From Parabacteroides chinchillae (GTDB lineage: Bacteria; Bacteroidota; Bacteroidia; Bacteroidales; Tannerellaceae): 64,000 nt of DNA. This document shows, piece by piece, positions 45,900 to 55,077 of the stretch. The position numbers and the translations under genes are program-made. The stretch covers positions 219,857 through 283,856 of the forward strand of contig NZ_FNVS01000002.1 in the NCBI RefSeq assembly GCF_900108035.1, written 5' to 3'. The notes beneath the pieces are model-generated. The model searched no databases. It saw only the letters and a list, made by a program, of their open reading frames with translations, and was not told the DNA's origin. Every line of letters begins with the position of its first letter. The stretch's first letter is position 1.

Positions 45900-45934
45900 A
45901 AGAGAATGCAGGAGTATCCTTCCTGCATTCTCTT
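45900..45934. terminator. Palindrome between convergent genes
   Basis: Perfect 13-base stem AGAGAATGCAGGA / TCCTGCATTCTCT right after the exonuclease stop; no long T tract. Confidence 0.7.
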
Positions 45935-45957
45935 CACAAAACAATTTATTACGTTAC

Positions 45958-46194
45958 TTAATTTGATGTACTATTCTTCGCAGCACCTGTAACATGTTCA
46001 ACCCTATCTTTAACATATTCTACCTGATTTTTACCGGCATCTACCGCATTCTTAACAGCTCGTTTCGTTTTATCGGCAAATTTATCCAGATCATCATGCA
46101 AACAATCAAAATCACCATGATCTTCCATACGGCGGATCATATACCCAACAATAACACCAAGCCCTAAGCCTAAAAGTAAATCTTTCATAACCAA
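45958..46194 (-). CDS. YtxH-like small protein
   Basis: A 78-residue protein with an N-terminal membrane helix (LLLGLGLGVIVGYMI) and a long amphipathic charged helix (KFADKTKRAVKNAVDAGKNQVEYVKDRVEHV). This is the YtxH / general-stress pattern. Function unknown; usually envelope-associated. An alternative start at codon 3 is possible. Confidence 0.72.
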   Translation of the reverse strand: MVMKDLLLGLGLGVIVGYMIRRMEDHGDFDCLHDDLDKFADKTKRAVKNAVDAGKNQVEYVKDRVEHVTGAAKNSTSN

Positions 46195-46314
46195 CTTATT
46201 TTAAATGATTAATATAATTATTTCTTATATCTATGAAACAGAAAAGCCAGTAAGATAGTTCCGCGCTTTTTCCTTTTAATAATTCATTTTGGTTCCTGTT
46301 AACACAGAAATACG

Positions 46315-46322
46315 TATCTTTA
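46315..46322 (+). promoter_or_regulatory. -7 element of the amidase gene, decides the start
   Basis: TATCTTTA (last base off consensus). Transcription near 46329 rules out the in-frame ATG at 46289 and supports the ATG at 46343, which begins with a clear signal peptide. Confidence 0.45.
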
Positions 46323-46342
46323 CTGCACAAAAAAAACAGGGT

Positions 46343-47344
46343 ATGGCCTTTAAAAAGATAACATTCGTATTAATCGTTCTATTTTTAATATCAGCATATA
46401 CATTAAGCGCACAAGAGAAAGCAGTTCCTAAATCAGGAGAAGGGATTACTTTATTCCTCAAACGACACAACCGTACCGGCAAAGAGCATTACAAACAGTT
46501 CATTGAATTAAATAAAAACAAATTAGGGAAAGGTAACACCCTGCGTATGGGTGTAAAATACACCTTGCCTCCACTACAAAAGAACACAGCCGTTACCAGG
46601 CGCAAAAATTACGAACCGTTATTCGGTAAAGAACTGGCACGATACAACGTAACATCGTCTGAACTAAAAGACGCATGTTTTTATTTGGTAAGCGGCCATG
46701 GAGGTCCCGATCCGGGCGCTATTGGCAAAGTCGGGAAAACAGAGCTGCATGAAGATGAATATGCCTACGATATCATGCTCCGGCTAGCCAGAAATTTATT
46801 AATGAAAGGAGCAAAAGTACACATCATAATACAAGACCCCAAAGATGGCATACGCAACGCCAAATACCTGAACAACAGCAAGCGAGAAACTTGTATGGGC
46901 AGCACAATCCCTTTCAGCCAATTCAGAAGACTGGAACAACGTTGCAATAAGATTAACGGACTATATAAAAAAGATAAAGAATCTTATCGACGGGCACTCT
47001 TTATTCATGTGGATAGTCGTCATAAGGGAAAACAAACCGATGTATTTTTCTATCATTCTTTAAAAAGCGAACAAAGTAAACAACTGGCAAAAACTCTCCG
47101 TTCCACTTTCAACAGCAAGTACAACAAGCATCAACCGGGACGAGGTTTTAAAGGGACAGTCGAGAAACGAAGCCTATACGTACTCAACCATACGGTTCCT
47201 GTATCAGCGTTTGTAGAACTGGGTAATATACAAAACAGTGACGATCAAAAGCGCCTTGTGCTTAGCGACAACCGTCAGGCATTAGCCAACTGGTTATGCG
47301 AAGGATTTGTAACAGATTACAAACGAACCATAAAAAAGAAATGA
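46343..47344 (+). CDS. N-acetylmuramoyl-L-alanine amidase
   Basis: Zinc amidase that frees stem peptides from peptidoglycan in the periplasm. The ATG at 46343 gives a signal peptide (MAFKKITFVLIVLFLISAYT) and 333 residues. Residues ~35-85 look like a LysM domain (GEGITLFLKRHNRTGKEHY ... LGKGNTLRMGVKYTLP). The Amidase_3 domain has LVSGHGGPDPGAIG (first zinc His), the region ELHEDEYAYDIMLRLA (Glu), LFIHVDSRH (second His) and VPVSAFVELGNIQN (catalytic Glu). Confidence 0.9.
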   Translation: MAFKKITFVLIVLFLISAYTLSAQEKAVPKSGEGITLFLKRHNRTGKEHYKQFIELNKNKLGKGNTLRMGVKYTLPPLQKNTAVTRRKNYEPLFGKELARYNVTSSELKDACFYLVSGHGGPDPGAIGKVGKTELHEDEYAYDIMLRLARNLLMKGAKVHIIIQDPKDGIRNAKYLNNSKRETCMGSTIPFSQFRRLEQRCNKINGLYKKDKESYRRALFIHVDSRHKGKQTDVFFYHSLKSEQSKQLAKTLRSTFNSKYNKHQPGRGFKGTVEKRSLYVLNHTVPVSAFVELGNIQNSDDQKRLVLSDNRQALANWLCEGFVTDYKRTIKKK

Positions 47345-47401
47345 TTCCACTGTTTTCGGTTAACTTATTACGTATATGAGAGGCTAATCTAATATTTTTC
47401 A

Positions 47402-47409
47402 TAACTTTG
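47402..47409 (+). promoter_or_regulatory. -7 element of the sulfatase maturase gene
   Basis: TAACTTTG, 31 bases before the ATG at 47441. Confidence 0.5.
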
Positions 47410-47440
47410 TAATTCAATACATATTCGTATAAAAACACCT

Positions 47441-48676
47441 ATGGATAATCCCTATATATCACCGTTTGCGAAACCTGTATACGTGATGTTGAAGCCGGTT
47501 GGTTCAGTTTGTAACTTAGCATGTAAGTATTGTTACTATCTGGAGAAAGGGAAGTTGTACCCTGAAGTTAAAAATCATATTATGACAGACCAACTTCTGG
47601 AAAAGTTTATCCAAGAATATCTGGAATGTCAAACCATGCAGCAAGTTCTTTTCACCTGGCATGGAGGAGAGACATTAATGCGTCCGATCAGCTTCTATAA
47701 AAAAGCACTAGAACTACAACGAAAGTATGCCCACGGCCGGCAGATAGACAACTGTATCCAGACAAACGGAACGTTGCTGAACGATGAATGGTGTCGCTTC
47801 TTTAAAGAGAACAACTTTCTTGTAGGTGTCTCTATCGACGGGCCACAGGAGTTTCATGACGAATACCGCCGAAACCGGCAAGGTCTTCCCTCCTTTTACA
47901 AAGTGATGAAAGGCATCGAATTGCTGAAAAAACACGGAGTGGAATACAACGCAATGGCAGTGGTAAACGACTATAATGTAGATTACCCGCTTGAATTTTA
48001 CAATTTCTTTAAAGAAATAGACTGCCGTTACATACAGTTTGCCCCCATTGTAGAACGCCTCTCGCAACACGCAGATGGCACGCAACTGACTTCTCCCGAA
48101 CAGCAGGATGCGAATATCAAATTAGCATCATTCTCGGTAGACTCTGGTAAGTGGGGCAACTTCCTGTGTACCATTTTTGATGAATGGCTCAAAGAAGATG
48201 TGGGTAAATACTACATCCAACTGTTCGATTCCACACTAGCCAACTGGATAGGCGAGCAACCCGGAATCTGTACTCTTGCCAAGAACTGTGGACATGCAGG
48301 CGTAATGGAGTTCAATGGCGATGTATATGCCTGCGACCACTTTGTTTTCCCCGAATATAAATTGGGTAATATCCAAACGCAGACATTAACAGAAATGATG
48401 TACAGCCAACGCCAGCTAAAGTTCGGAACAGATAAACACGATAAGCTGCCATTACAATGCAAAGAATGCGAGTACCTCTTTGCCTGCAATGGCGAATGTC
48501 CCAAAAACCGCTTCATGCATACGACATCCGGCGAACCCGGCTTGAATTATTTGTGTAAAGGCTATAAGAAATTCTTCCACCATGTAGCTCCTTATATGGA
48601 CTTCATGAAAAAAGAACTGTTAGCACAACGTCCGCCGGCAAATGTAATGAAATGGGCAAAAGAACGTAACATATAA
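47441..48676 (+). CDS. Anaerobic sulfatase maturase (radical SAM/SPASM)
   Basis: Converts an active-site Cys or Ser of sulfatases to formylglycine without oxygen; needed for gut bacteria to use sulfated mucins and polysaccharides. The 411 residues show the radical-SAM motif CNLACKYCYY, HGGETLMRP, GVSIDGPQEFHDEYR and a C-terminal SPASM-type set of Cys including CTLAKNCGHAG, YACDHF, CKECEYLFACNGECPKN. These fit the anSME family (ChuR in Bacteroides). No sulfatase gene is in the window, so it acts on products made elsewhere. Confidence 0.95.
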   Translation: MDNPYISPFAKPVYVMLKPVGSVCNLACKYCYYLEKGKLYPEVKNHIMTDQLLEKFIQEYLECQTMQQVLFTWHGGETLMRPISFYKKALELQRKYAHGRQIDNCIQTNGTLLNDEWCRFFKENNFLVGVSIDGPQEFHDEYRRNRQGLPSFYKVMKGIELLKKHGVEYNAMAVVNDYNVDYPLEFYNFFKEIDCRYIQFAPIVERLSQHADGTQLTSPEQQDANIKLASFSVDSGKWGNFLCTIFDEWLKEDVGKYYIQLFDSTLANWIGEQPGICTLAKNCGHAGVMEFNGDVYACDHFVFPEYKLGNIQTQTLTEMMYSQRQLKFGTDKHDKLPLQCKECEYLFACNGECPKNRFMHTTSGEPGLNYLCKGYKKFFHHVAPYMDFMKKELLAQRPPANVMKWAKERNI

Positions 48677-48682
48677 AACAAT

Positions 48683-50215
48683 ATGAAATACAACAGACGT
48701 GATTTTATTAAAACAGGAGGTATGGTTATGCTTGGCTCTTTAGCGACCCCCTCTTTTCTAGGAAGTTGTACCGGTAACACTGCTGATAAAGCGGCCGGTA
48801 TCTCATTTGCATTAAACCATTTCGGTTTAAGTGAAAACGACATGAAAAAAGTGCTGTCCGCAGCATTGGAAAAAGGAGGAGATTATGCAGATCTTTTCTT
48901 TGAACACTCTTACCGCAATAATATCAGTTTGCAGGATGGAGCAGTAAACCATGCTTATTCCAACATAGACTTTGGAATGGGTGTACGTGTACTTTCCGGA
49001 GATCAGACAGGTTATGCATACGTAGAAAACATTTCGCTTGACGATATGTTGAAAGCCGCCCAAACAGCAGCCAGGATTGCAAATAGTACAGCTACCAAAG
49101 GTCCTGTCAAACTCACAGAAGAACCTATTGTCAACAATTTCTACGGCGTGCAAACACCCTGGGACGAAATTGCTGTTAAAGAGAAAACGCCTTACCTGCA
49201 AAAACTGAACGACGCTATTTTTGCTTTAGACAAACGGGTGCAAAAGGTAATGGCTTCATTGGGAGACATGACTTCACACATACTGTTCTGCAACTCCGAA
49301 GGACAGATGTATTATGATTATCGTCCTATGGTAACATTGGGAGCCGTATGTATTATGGAAGACAATGGTAAGATTGAAAACTCGTATGCCTCACGTGCAT
49401 TCCGCATGGGAGCAGAATTCCTTGCAGATGATATTATTAACGAAGTAGCCAAAGAAGCAGTAGATAAAACGTCTATACTCTTTCAGGCCATCAAGCCTAA
49501 AGGTGGAGAAATGCCCGTTGTAATGGGAGCCGGAGGTTCAGGTATCTTGTTGCATGAAGCGATAGGACATGCGTTTGAAGCCGATTTCAACAGGAAGAAT
49601 ACATCCATCTTCTCCGATCAACTAAATAAGAAAGTATGCAACGAGCATATCAATGTGGTAGACGATGGAACCATTCCGTTTAACCGCGGCTCTGTAAATA
49701 TAGACGATGAAGGCATAGAAGGGCAAAAGACATACATCGTAAAAGAAGGTATTCTTACAAGCTACCTGCACGACCGCATCAGTGCCAAGCACTATGGAAT
49801 CCGTTCTACAGGCAATGGCCGTCGCGAATCGTTCCGTCAGATGCCTATTCCCCGTATGCGTGCCACTTACATGGAAGCCGGAAACGTAACGGAGGAAGAG
49901 ATGATCTCTACAATCAAGAAAGGTATTTACGCTTCCAGTTTTACAAACGGGCAAGTACAGATTGGCGCCGGCGACTTTACATTCTTCGTAAAAGACGGAT
50001 ATCTGATTGAAAACGGAAAACTGACCCAACCTATCAAAGATATCAACATTATTGGCAACGGGCCTAAAGCTCTAGCCAATATCACAATGGTTGGCAACAA
50101 CTACAAGATGGATAACGGAACGTGGACATGTGGCAAGGACGGCCAGTCGTGTCCGGTAACCTGTGGCATGCCGTCTGCCTTAGTTAGCAAACTTACTGTA
50201 GGAGGAGAAAATTAA
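48683..50215 (+). CDS. tldD: TldD-family metalloprotease with a Tat-type signal
   Basis: Metalloprotease subunit that with TldE degrades unfolded or peptide substrates. The 510 residues begin with a twin-arginine motif NRRDFIK and a hydrophobic stretch ending FLGSC, so it looks like a Tat-exported lipoprotein. The metal site HEAIGHAFEAD (HExxxH) and late GSVNIDDEGIEGQKTYIVKEG and GNGRRESFRQMPIPRMRATY segments match TldD. The TldE gene starts one base after its stop, so a complex is expected. TldD proteins without signals are cytosolic in E. coli. Confidence 0.92.
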   Translation: MKYNRRDFIKTGGMVMLGSLATPSFLGSCTGNTADKAAGISFALNHFGLSENDMKKVLSAALEKGGDYADLFFEHSYRNNISLQDGAVNHAYSNIDFGMGVRVLSGDQTGYAYVENISLDDMLKAAQTAARIANSTATKGPVKLTEEPIVNNFYGVQTPWDEIAVKEKTPYLQKLNDAIFALDKRVQKVMASLGDMTSHILFCNSEGQMYYDYRPMVTLGAVCIMEDNGKIENSYASRAFRMGAEFLADDIINEVAKEAVDKTSILFQAIKPKGGEMPVVMGAGGSGILLHEAIGHAFEADFNRKNTSIFSDQLNKKVCNEHINVVDDGTIPFNRGSVNIDDEGIEGQKTYIVKEGILTSYLHDRISAKHYGIRSTGNGRRESFRQMPIPRMRATYMEAGNVTEEEMISTIKKGIYASSFTNGQVQIGAGDFTFFVKDGYLIENGKLTQPIKDINIIGNGPKALANITMVGNNYKMDNGTWTCGKDGQSCPVTCGMPSALVSKLTVGGEN

Positions 50216-50216
50216 T

Positions 50217-51536
50217 ATGATAACTAAAGAAAATAAAAAGCTAGCCCAGTGGGCTATGGAATATGCGTTAAAGAATGGTTGCCAGGCATCGCGCGTAAGT
50301 CTGTACAATGGTTCGAGCAGCTCTTTCGAAATTCGCGACATGAAAATAGACCGCCTGCAACAGGCTTCGGAAAACAGTTTGGTGATCCACCTGTTTGTAG
50401 ACGGCCGTTATGGTTCATTTTCTACGAACCGTCTGGACAAGCAGGAATTGGAAAAGTTTATCCGTAACGGAATCGACTCTACCCGTTATCTGGCAGAAGA
50501 TAAAGCACGCACCCTGCCGGATGCTTCCCTCTATTATAAAGGAGGCAGTGCTGACTTACAGTTGCTGGATCCCAAATTCGATTCTATCCAACCGGACGAC
50601 AAAGTTGCCCTGGCTATGAAAACCTGCGAAGAAATGATGGGAAAAGACGACCGCATTATCTCAGCCAATTCTTCGTACAGCGACGAAAAGGACTTTAAAT
50701 ATATGGTTGCCAGCAACGGCTTTGAAGGAGACGCATGCGGTTCGTCTTTTAGTTTGGTGGCAAGCGTAAGTATCCGCGGCGAAGGCGATGCCCGCCCCGA
50801 ATCATATTGGTATGATTCTTCCCTCTATTACGATACTTTAATGAAGGAAGGAATCGGAGTAAAAGCCCTTGAACGTGTTTTCCGGAAACTGGGACAGAAA
50901 AAGATAGCATCAGGCAAGTACACGATGATTGTAGACAACATGAACTCGGCCCGTCTCCTATCTCCCGTAATTGACGCACTATATGGTTCTTCTATCCAGC
51001 AACGCAACTCTTTTTTACTTGATAAACTGAATCAACAAGTAATCGGAGAAAAGATTACATTAATGGATGAACCACATCTTATCCGGGCATCGGGGGCGCG
51101 TTACTTTGACGGCGAAGGAGTGGCAACCAAGAAACTGCCTGTATTCGAAAACGGTATTCTTAAAACATATTATATCGATACCTACACGGCAAACAAGATG
51201 GATATGGAACCAACTATTGCTTCTCCTTCCATTCTGGCTCTGCAACCGGGTGACAAAGATTTAAACGGATTGATTGCGTCTGCAGATAAGGCAATCCTTG
51301 TGACCGGTTTCAACGGAGGTAACTGTAACAGTACAACCGGAGATTTCTCATATGGTATAGAAGGCTTTCTGGTCGAAAAAGGGAAACTTGCACAACCCGT
51401 TTCCGAAATGAATGTTACAGGAAACATGCTTACTTTGTGGAGCAATCTGGCAGAGGCAGGCAATGATCCGCGCACATCTTCAAGCTGGAGGATACCATCG
51501 CTGGTATTTGAAGGGGTAGACTTTAGCGGACTGTAA
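50217..51536 (+). CDS. tldE: TldE/PmbA-family protein, partner of TldD
   Basis: The 439 residues match TldE/PmbA: an N-terminal VSLYNGSSSSFEIRDMKIDRLQQASENSLVIHLFVDGRYGSFST, the central DNMNSARLLSPVIDALYGSSIQQRNSFL, and the C-terminal GNCNSTTGDFSYGIEGFLVEKG and NMLTLWSNLAEAGNDPR. It has no HExxxH and no signal peptide; if the pair works in the periplasm it must be carried by the Tat signal of TldD. AGGAGGAGAAA lies just before its ATG. Confidence 0.9.
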   Translation: MITKENKKLAQWAMEYALKNGCQASRVSLYNGSSSSFEIRDMKIDRLQQASENSLVIHLFVDGRYGSFSTNRLDKQELEKFIRNGIDSTRYLAEDKARTLPDASLYYKGGSADLQLLDPKFDSIQPDDKVALAMKTCEEMMGKDDRIISANSSYSDEKDFKYMVASNGFEGDACGSSFSLVASVSIRGEGDARPESYWYDSSLYYDTLMKEGIGVKALERVFRKLGQKKIASGKYTMIVDNMNSARLLSPVIDALYGSSIQQRNSFLLDKLNQQVIGEKITLMDEPHLIRASGARYFDGEGVATKKLPVFENGILKTYYIDTYTANKMDMEPTIASPSILALQPGDKDLNGLIASADKAILVTGFNGGNCNSTTGDFSYGIEGFLVEKGKLAQPVSEMNVTGNMLTLWSNLAEAGNDPRTSSSWRIPSLVFEGVDFSGL

Positions 51537-51561
51537 AAAAGAACTTCTTATACGAAAAGGT

Positions 51562-51716
51562 AGGGGGTGTGTCAAAACGCTATTACCGGACGCAGATAAC
51601 GCAGAACACGCAGAAAAACGCAGACTGATTTTATTAATAATCAATACGGTCTGCGTTTCTCTGCGCTCCGTCTGCGTAGTCTGCGTTCCTTAATTCCGAC
51701 TTTTGACACACCCCCT
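51562..51716. repeat. 155-bp palindromic repeat with CGCAGA and TCTGCG series
   Basis: Perfect 16-base outer arms AGGGGGTGTGTCAAAA (51562-51577) and TTTTGACACACCCCCT (51701-51716). Inside, CGCAGA occurs at 51591, 51600, 51609 and 51619, and its complement TCTGCG at 51650, 51660, 51671 and 51680, folding into a second long stem with GATTttattaatAATC at the tip. No ORF. Two more CGCAGA units occur at 63281-63296. It resembles palindromic intergenic repeats dispersed in Bacteroides-type genomes. Confidence 0.8.
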
Positions 51717-51730
51717 TCCTTTTCGACTGA

Positions 51731-51868
51731 TAATTCCAAACACTCTGCAGGCATAACTCTAAAGACTTTGCACCCATAACTCTAAAGACTCTGCACCCAT
51801 AACTCCAAAGACTCTGCACCCATAACTCCAAACACTCTGCACTTATAACTCCAAAGAGTTTGGAATTG
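51731..51868. repeat. 23-bp tandem repeat array, six units
   Basis: Units start at 51731, 51754, 51777, 51800, 51823 and 51846; consensus TAACTCCAAAGACTCTGCACCCA with one to four changes per unit, the last unit being most diverged. AATTCCAAAC (51732-51741) and GTTTGGAATT (51858-51867) bracket the array as inverted repeats. A 23-base period is not a multiple of three, so it is not a coding repeat. It ends 11 bases before the S9 peptidase stop. Confidence 0.85.
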
Positions 51869-51879
51869 TAAGCCGTCTG

Positions 51880-54276
51880 TTATCTGTTCGGTATATCTAC
51901 CGATGTCTCAGACGTACCCAGCAAATGCTGCGAGAAATAATCCACCAGGCGCCAGTAGAAATACTCGTTCATATCACCAAAACCGTGGCGTTGCTGCGGA
52001 AGAATAAGCATATCGAAACGTTTATTGGCACGAATCAAAGCATTTACCACACGAAGCGTATTACCCGGGTGTACGTTGTTGTCTATATCCCCGTGAATAA
52101 GCAATAAATGGCCTTTTAGCTGCTTAGCTATTTCAGGGTTGCTCTTGATATTGTACACAAAAGCAGTGTCGCCTTTGTCCGTCACTTCCTCCTTTACGCC
52201 GTGATGCGTTTCGCTCCACCAGCGGTTGTAAATCTTATTGTCGTGGTTGCCGGCACATGATACTGCCACCTTAAAGAAATCCGGATATTGCAGGATAGCC
52301 GCCGTAGACATAAATCCGCCACCCGAATGACCGTGAATACCTACGCGATGGATATCAATAAATTTATACCGGTCGGCCAATTGCATGATAGCAGCCTTCT
52401 GATCGGCCAGTCCATAGTCTCGCAGGTTGCCGTAGCCATAGTTGTGATACCATTTGGAGCGACTGGGATGTCCACCACGATTACCAACAGAGATAACGAT
52501 AAAGCCTGCCTGAGCCAAACGGTCGGTACGCGGCGTCATGGCCTTAAACGGGTACACGGTAGCCTCCACCTGTGGACCGGGATATACATAATCAATAATA
52601 GGATATACTTTTGTCGAATCAAAATCGAAAGGTTTGTACATTACCCCGTACAAGTCGGTTATGCCATCGTCGGCCTTCACTTTGAAAGGTTGCGGAAACT
52701 GATAGCCGGCAGCAAACATCTGCGAGAAATCACTCTGTTCCAACGACATTATTTTACGTCCCGTATTGTCGTACAAGTCGGAAGACGGAACAGTATTAAC
52801 ACGTGAATAGTTATCTACAAAGTATTGGCAATCGTCATCCATACGGGTTTCGTGGAAGTAATCGCCGGCGGAGATCAACTGCAATCCGCTACCATCCAGA
52901 TTCACACGATAGAGATGTTCGTAATATGGATTCTCGTCTTTCTCCTTTCCATTAGCCAGGAAATAGACTACGCGTTTAGCTTCGTCCACTTTTAATATCT
53001 GGTCTACATGCCAGGGGCCGGAAGTGAGACGTTTCTTCAGATTACCCTGATCATCATATAAATAAAGATGCGCCCATCCATCGCGTTCGCTCCAATGAAC
53101 CAATTCCTTTCCGTTGTTGATAGCGGCCAGCGGACGGACTTCGATATAGGTATTCATACGTTCTTCTATTATAGGACGGATAGCGCTTTCACCAATCGTA
53201 TATGAGCATATATCAATACGGTGCAAATCCCTGCTCGAACGTGTCACGAAGAAACGGTTATTGTCTCCCGCCCAGCAGCGGGGCTGTTCCTTCATATCAC
53301 GTTGTTTCTCCAATAAAGGCTTACGGGCAATCTGCAATGTCTGATCTTTATAGGCAGATGTAGCAATCTGCTTATAGCTGTTATTATCCATGTCAAACAA
53401 AAGCAGGTATTCAACAGGAGCTTCTGCCTCTCCCGGCATTTGGTACTTATAGGTTTCCAATGTAGGACGGGGTTCTGCCACGGAGTTGATAACCCAAAGC
53501 TCCTTAACGGCACGGCTATCGGTCAGTGTAATGGCAAAATGGCGGGAGTCGGGAGACCAAACCAAATCATCCGGATAACGGCGTTTGCCATTACAAAGCG
53601 TATCTGTATTCAATAAGCTGCGAGGTTCGCCAAAGCCGAAACTCTTTACACAATCCGTAGTCAAAGGAATCTCTGTAATGGATTTATCGTTCCCGTCTTT
53701 CTTTATTTTCTCATAATCCTCACGCGACATACGATACAGATTCATATCCTTGGCATAGACCACCGTTTTGCCATCCGGAGAAATAGAAGCCCATTCAGGG
53801 TATTTGTCTTCTTTTTTATCTTTCAGTTCTGTCAGTTTGCGTGTATTATAATTGTATGAGAAATAGGCCGAGTCTTTCGGGGTCTTTACCTGGAACGTAA
53901 AAGTAGAACCATCCGCTTGGGCTTCCAGTTTTTGTATGGGAAGGTGCTGGGATGTAAACGGGGTTTTCATTATTTCCGTAACTTCAGAAGCCAGCTTATC
54001 AAGATCAAACAACGGATGCTTTGTCTTCGTTGCAGGATTGACTACATACCAGTTTGTGCCGTTGGTTGTCTTATACTCATACCAAAAACTATTTCCTTTC
54101 TGAAACCAATGCGGATCCACCGTAGTTGAGAAAAGCATATTCTTCAGTTTATCTTCGGTGAAACGTTGGGCCAACGTATAGTTTGGCGTTACATCGGAGG
54201 GCAATTCTTGTGACTTTGCTTCCTGAAAGTAGCACATACCGGCAGCAAGCAACACGAATAGTAATTGTTTTTTCAT
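51880..54276 (-). CDS. S9 family prolyl dipeptidyl peptidase (DPP IV-like)
   Basis: Periplasmic serine peptidase that removes X-Pro or similar dipeptides. The 798 residues include a signal peptide (MKKQLLFVLLAAGMCYFQEA), a DPP IV-type beta-propeller (EYKTTNGTNWYVVN, LVWSPDSRHFAITLTD, YLANGKE-like VVYFLANGKEKDENPYYEHLY) and an alpha/beta hydrolase end with HGHSGGGFMSTA (Ser nucleophile), LIHGDIDNNVHPGNTLR (Asp) and LPQQRHGFGDMNEYF (His). A -7 box is seen upstream at 54308-54315. Confidence 0.94.
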   Translation of the reverse strand: MKKQLLFVLLAAGMCYFQEAKSQELPSDVTPNYTLAQRFTEDKLKNMLFSTTVDPHWFQKGNSFWYEYKTTNGTNWYVVNPATKTKHPLFDLDKLASEVTEIMKTPFTSQHLPIQKLEAQADGSTFTFQVKTPKDSAYFSYNYNTRKLTELKDKKEDKYPEWASISPDGKTVVYAKDMNLYRMSREDYEKIKKDGNDKSITEIPLTTDCVKSFGFGEPRSLLNTDTLCNGKRRYPDDLVWSPDSRHFAITLTDSRAVKELWVINSVAEPRPTLETYKYQMPGEAEAPVEYLLLFDMDNNSYKQIATSAYKDQTLQIARKPLLEKQRDMKEQPRCWAGDNNRFFVTRSSRDLHRIDICSYTIGESAIRPIIEERMNTYIEVRPLAAINNGKELVHWSERDGWAHLYLYDDQGNLKKRLTSGPWHVDQILKVDEAKRVVYFLANGKEKDENPYYEHLYRVNLDGSGLQLISAGDYFHETRMDDDCQYFVDNYSRVNTVPSSDLYDNTGRKIMSLEQSDFSQMFAAGYQFPQPFKVKADDGITDLYGVMYKPFDFDSTKVYPIIDYVYPGPQVEATVYPFKAMTPRTDRLAQAGFIVISVGNRGGHPSRSKWYHNYGYGNLRDYGLADQKAAIMQLADRYKFIDIHRVGIHGHSGGGFMSTAAILQYPDFFKVAVSCAGNHDNKIYNRWWSETHHGVKEEVTDKGDTAFVYNIKSNPEIAKQLKGHLLLIHGDIDNNVHPGNTLRVVNALIRANKRFDMLILPQQRHGFGDMNEYFYWRLVDYFSQHLLGTSETSVDIPNR

Positions 54277-54307
54277 GATATTATAACAGATTTAAGTTTC
54301 CGTACCT

Positions 54308-54315
54308 CAAAAGTA
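54308..54315 (-). promoter_or_regulatory. -7 element of the S9 peptidase gene
   Basis: TACTTTTG on the minus strand, 31 bases before the ATG. Confidence 0.45.
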
Positions 54316-54338
54316 AAAATATTATTCACGAATGCACA

Positions 54339-54404
54339 AAAATCATCCCGATCATTTTTTTAATCATACTGATGATTTTGAAAAATGATCGGGATGATTT
54401 TTTC
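54339..54404 (-). terminator. Terminator of the copper/hemolysin III transcript
   Basis: AAATCATCCCGATCATTTTT pairs with AAAAATGATCGGGATGATTT across a 20-base loop that contains a smaller stem. It lies just past the hemolysin III stop on the minus strand. Confidence 0.85.
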
Positions 54405-54421
54405 CGGACACCGGGAACAGT

Positions 54422-55072
54422 TCATACTAAATTATAAATGGCAAAGAAATGGCATACAGATCCGCCCAACACAAACACGTGCCAGATAGAGTGCATATAC
54501 TTATGGCTATCCAAATAAAAGAAGATGGTTCCAACCGTATACGATAATCCTCCGGCAATAAGCCAGTATAATACATCCATAGAACCGGTTTGCCTGAAAA
54601 CATCTACCAGCGGCTTGAACGCAATAACCACTACCCATCCCATTGCCAGATAACAAACGGTTTTCAAATGGTCTTTCTTCTTCATCTTGCGGAAGCTAAG
54701 CCACACTCCTATTATTGCAGCAATCCAAACCGTAGCAAAAAGGCTCCATCCCCAATATCCTTCATTACGCAAAGCCAGCAATGTAAACGGAGTATATGTC
54801 CCGGCTATATGAAGATAAATAGCGCTATGATCGAACCGCCTCAACAGGCGTTTACGCCGTGCATGGGCAGATGCATGATAAAGCGTAGAAGTAACATACG
54901 ATAACGTCATACATACAGCATACACGGCCACACTCCCTATAGCCCATGTATCGCCACTATAAACGGCTTTATATATTAAGACAGCAAGTGCTATCATCCC
55001 AAATACCATACCAGCACCATGGGTAAGCACATTGGCTAGCTCTTCTCCGTAGGTTTGTCGTTGTTTTACCAT
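54422..55072 (-). CDS. Hemolysin III / PAQR family membrane protein
   Basis: Seven-helix membrane protein of 216 residues. Family motifs: NVLTHGAGMVFGMIALAVLI, LYHASAHARRKRLLRRFDHSAIYLHIAGTYTPFTL and HSIWHVFVLGGSVCHFFAI, with the conserved Ser/His/Asp sites of the PAQR superfamily metal centre. The role in bacteria is unsettled (hemolysis, lipid hydrolysis and membrane homeostasis have been proposed). Five bases separate it from the HMA gene, so it is in the copper operon. Confidence 0.9.
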   Translation of the reverse strand: MVKQRQTYGEELANVLTHGAGMVFGMIALAVLIYKAVYSGDTWAIGSVAVYAVCMTLSYVTSTLYHASAHARRKRLLRRFDHSAIYLHIAGTYTPFTLLALRNEGYWGWSLFATVWIAAIIGVWLSFRKMKKKDHLKTVCYLAMGWVVVIAFKPLVDVFRQTGSMDVLYWLIAGGLSYTVGTIFFYLDSHKYMHSIWHVFVLGGSVCHFFAIYNLV

Positions 55073-55077
55073 CTCGT

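Noticed and set aside
51634..51831. Repetitive minus-strand frame across the 23-bp array
   Set aside because: The repeats are not a multiple of three, so the frame is a by-product of the array and not a repeat protein.
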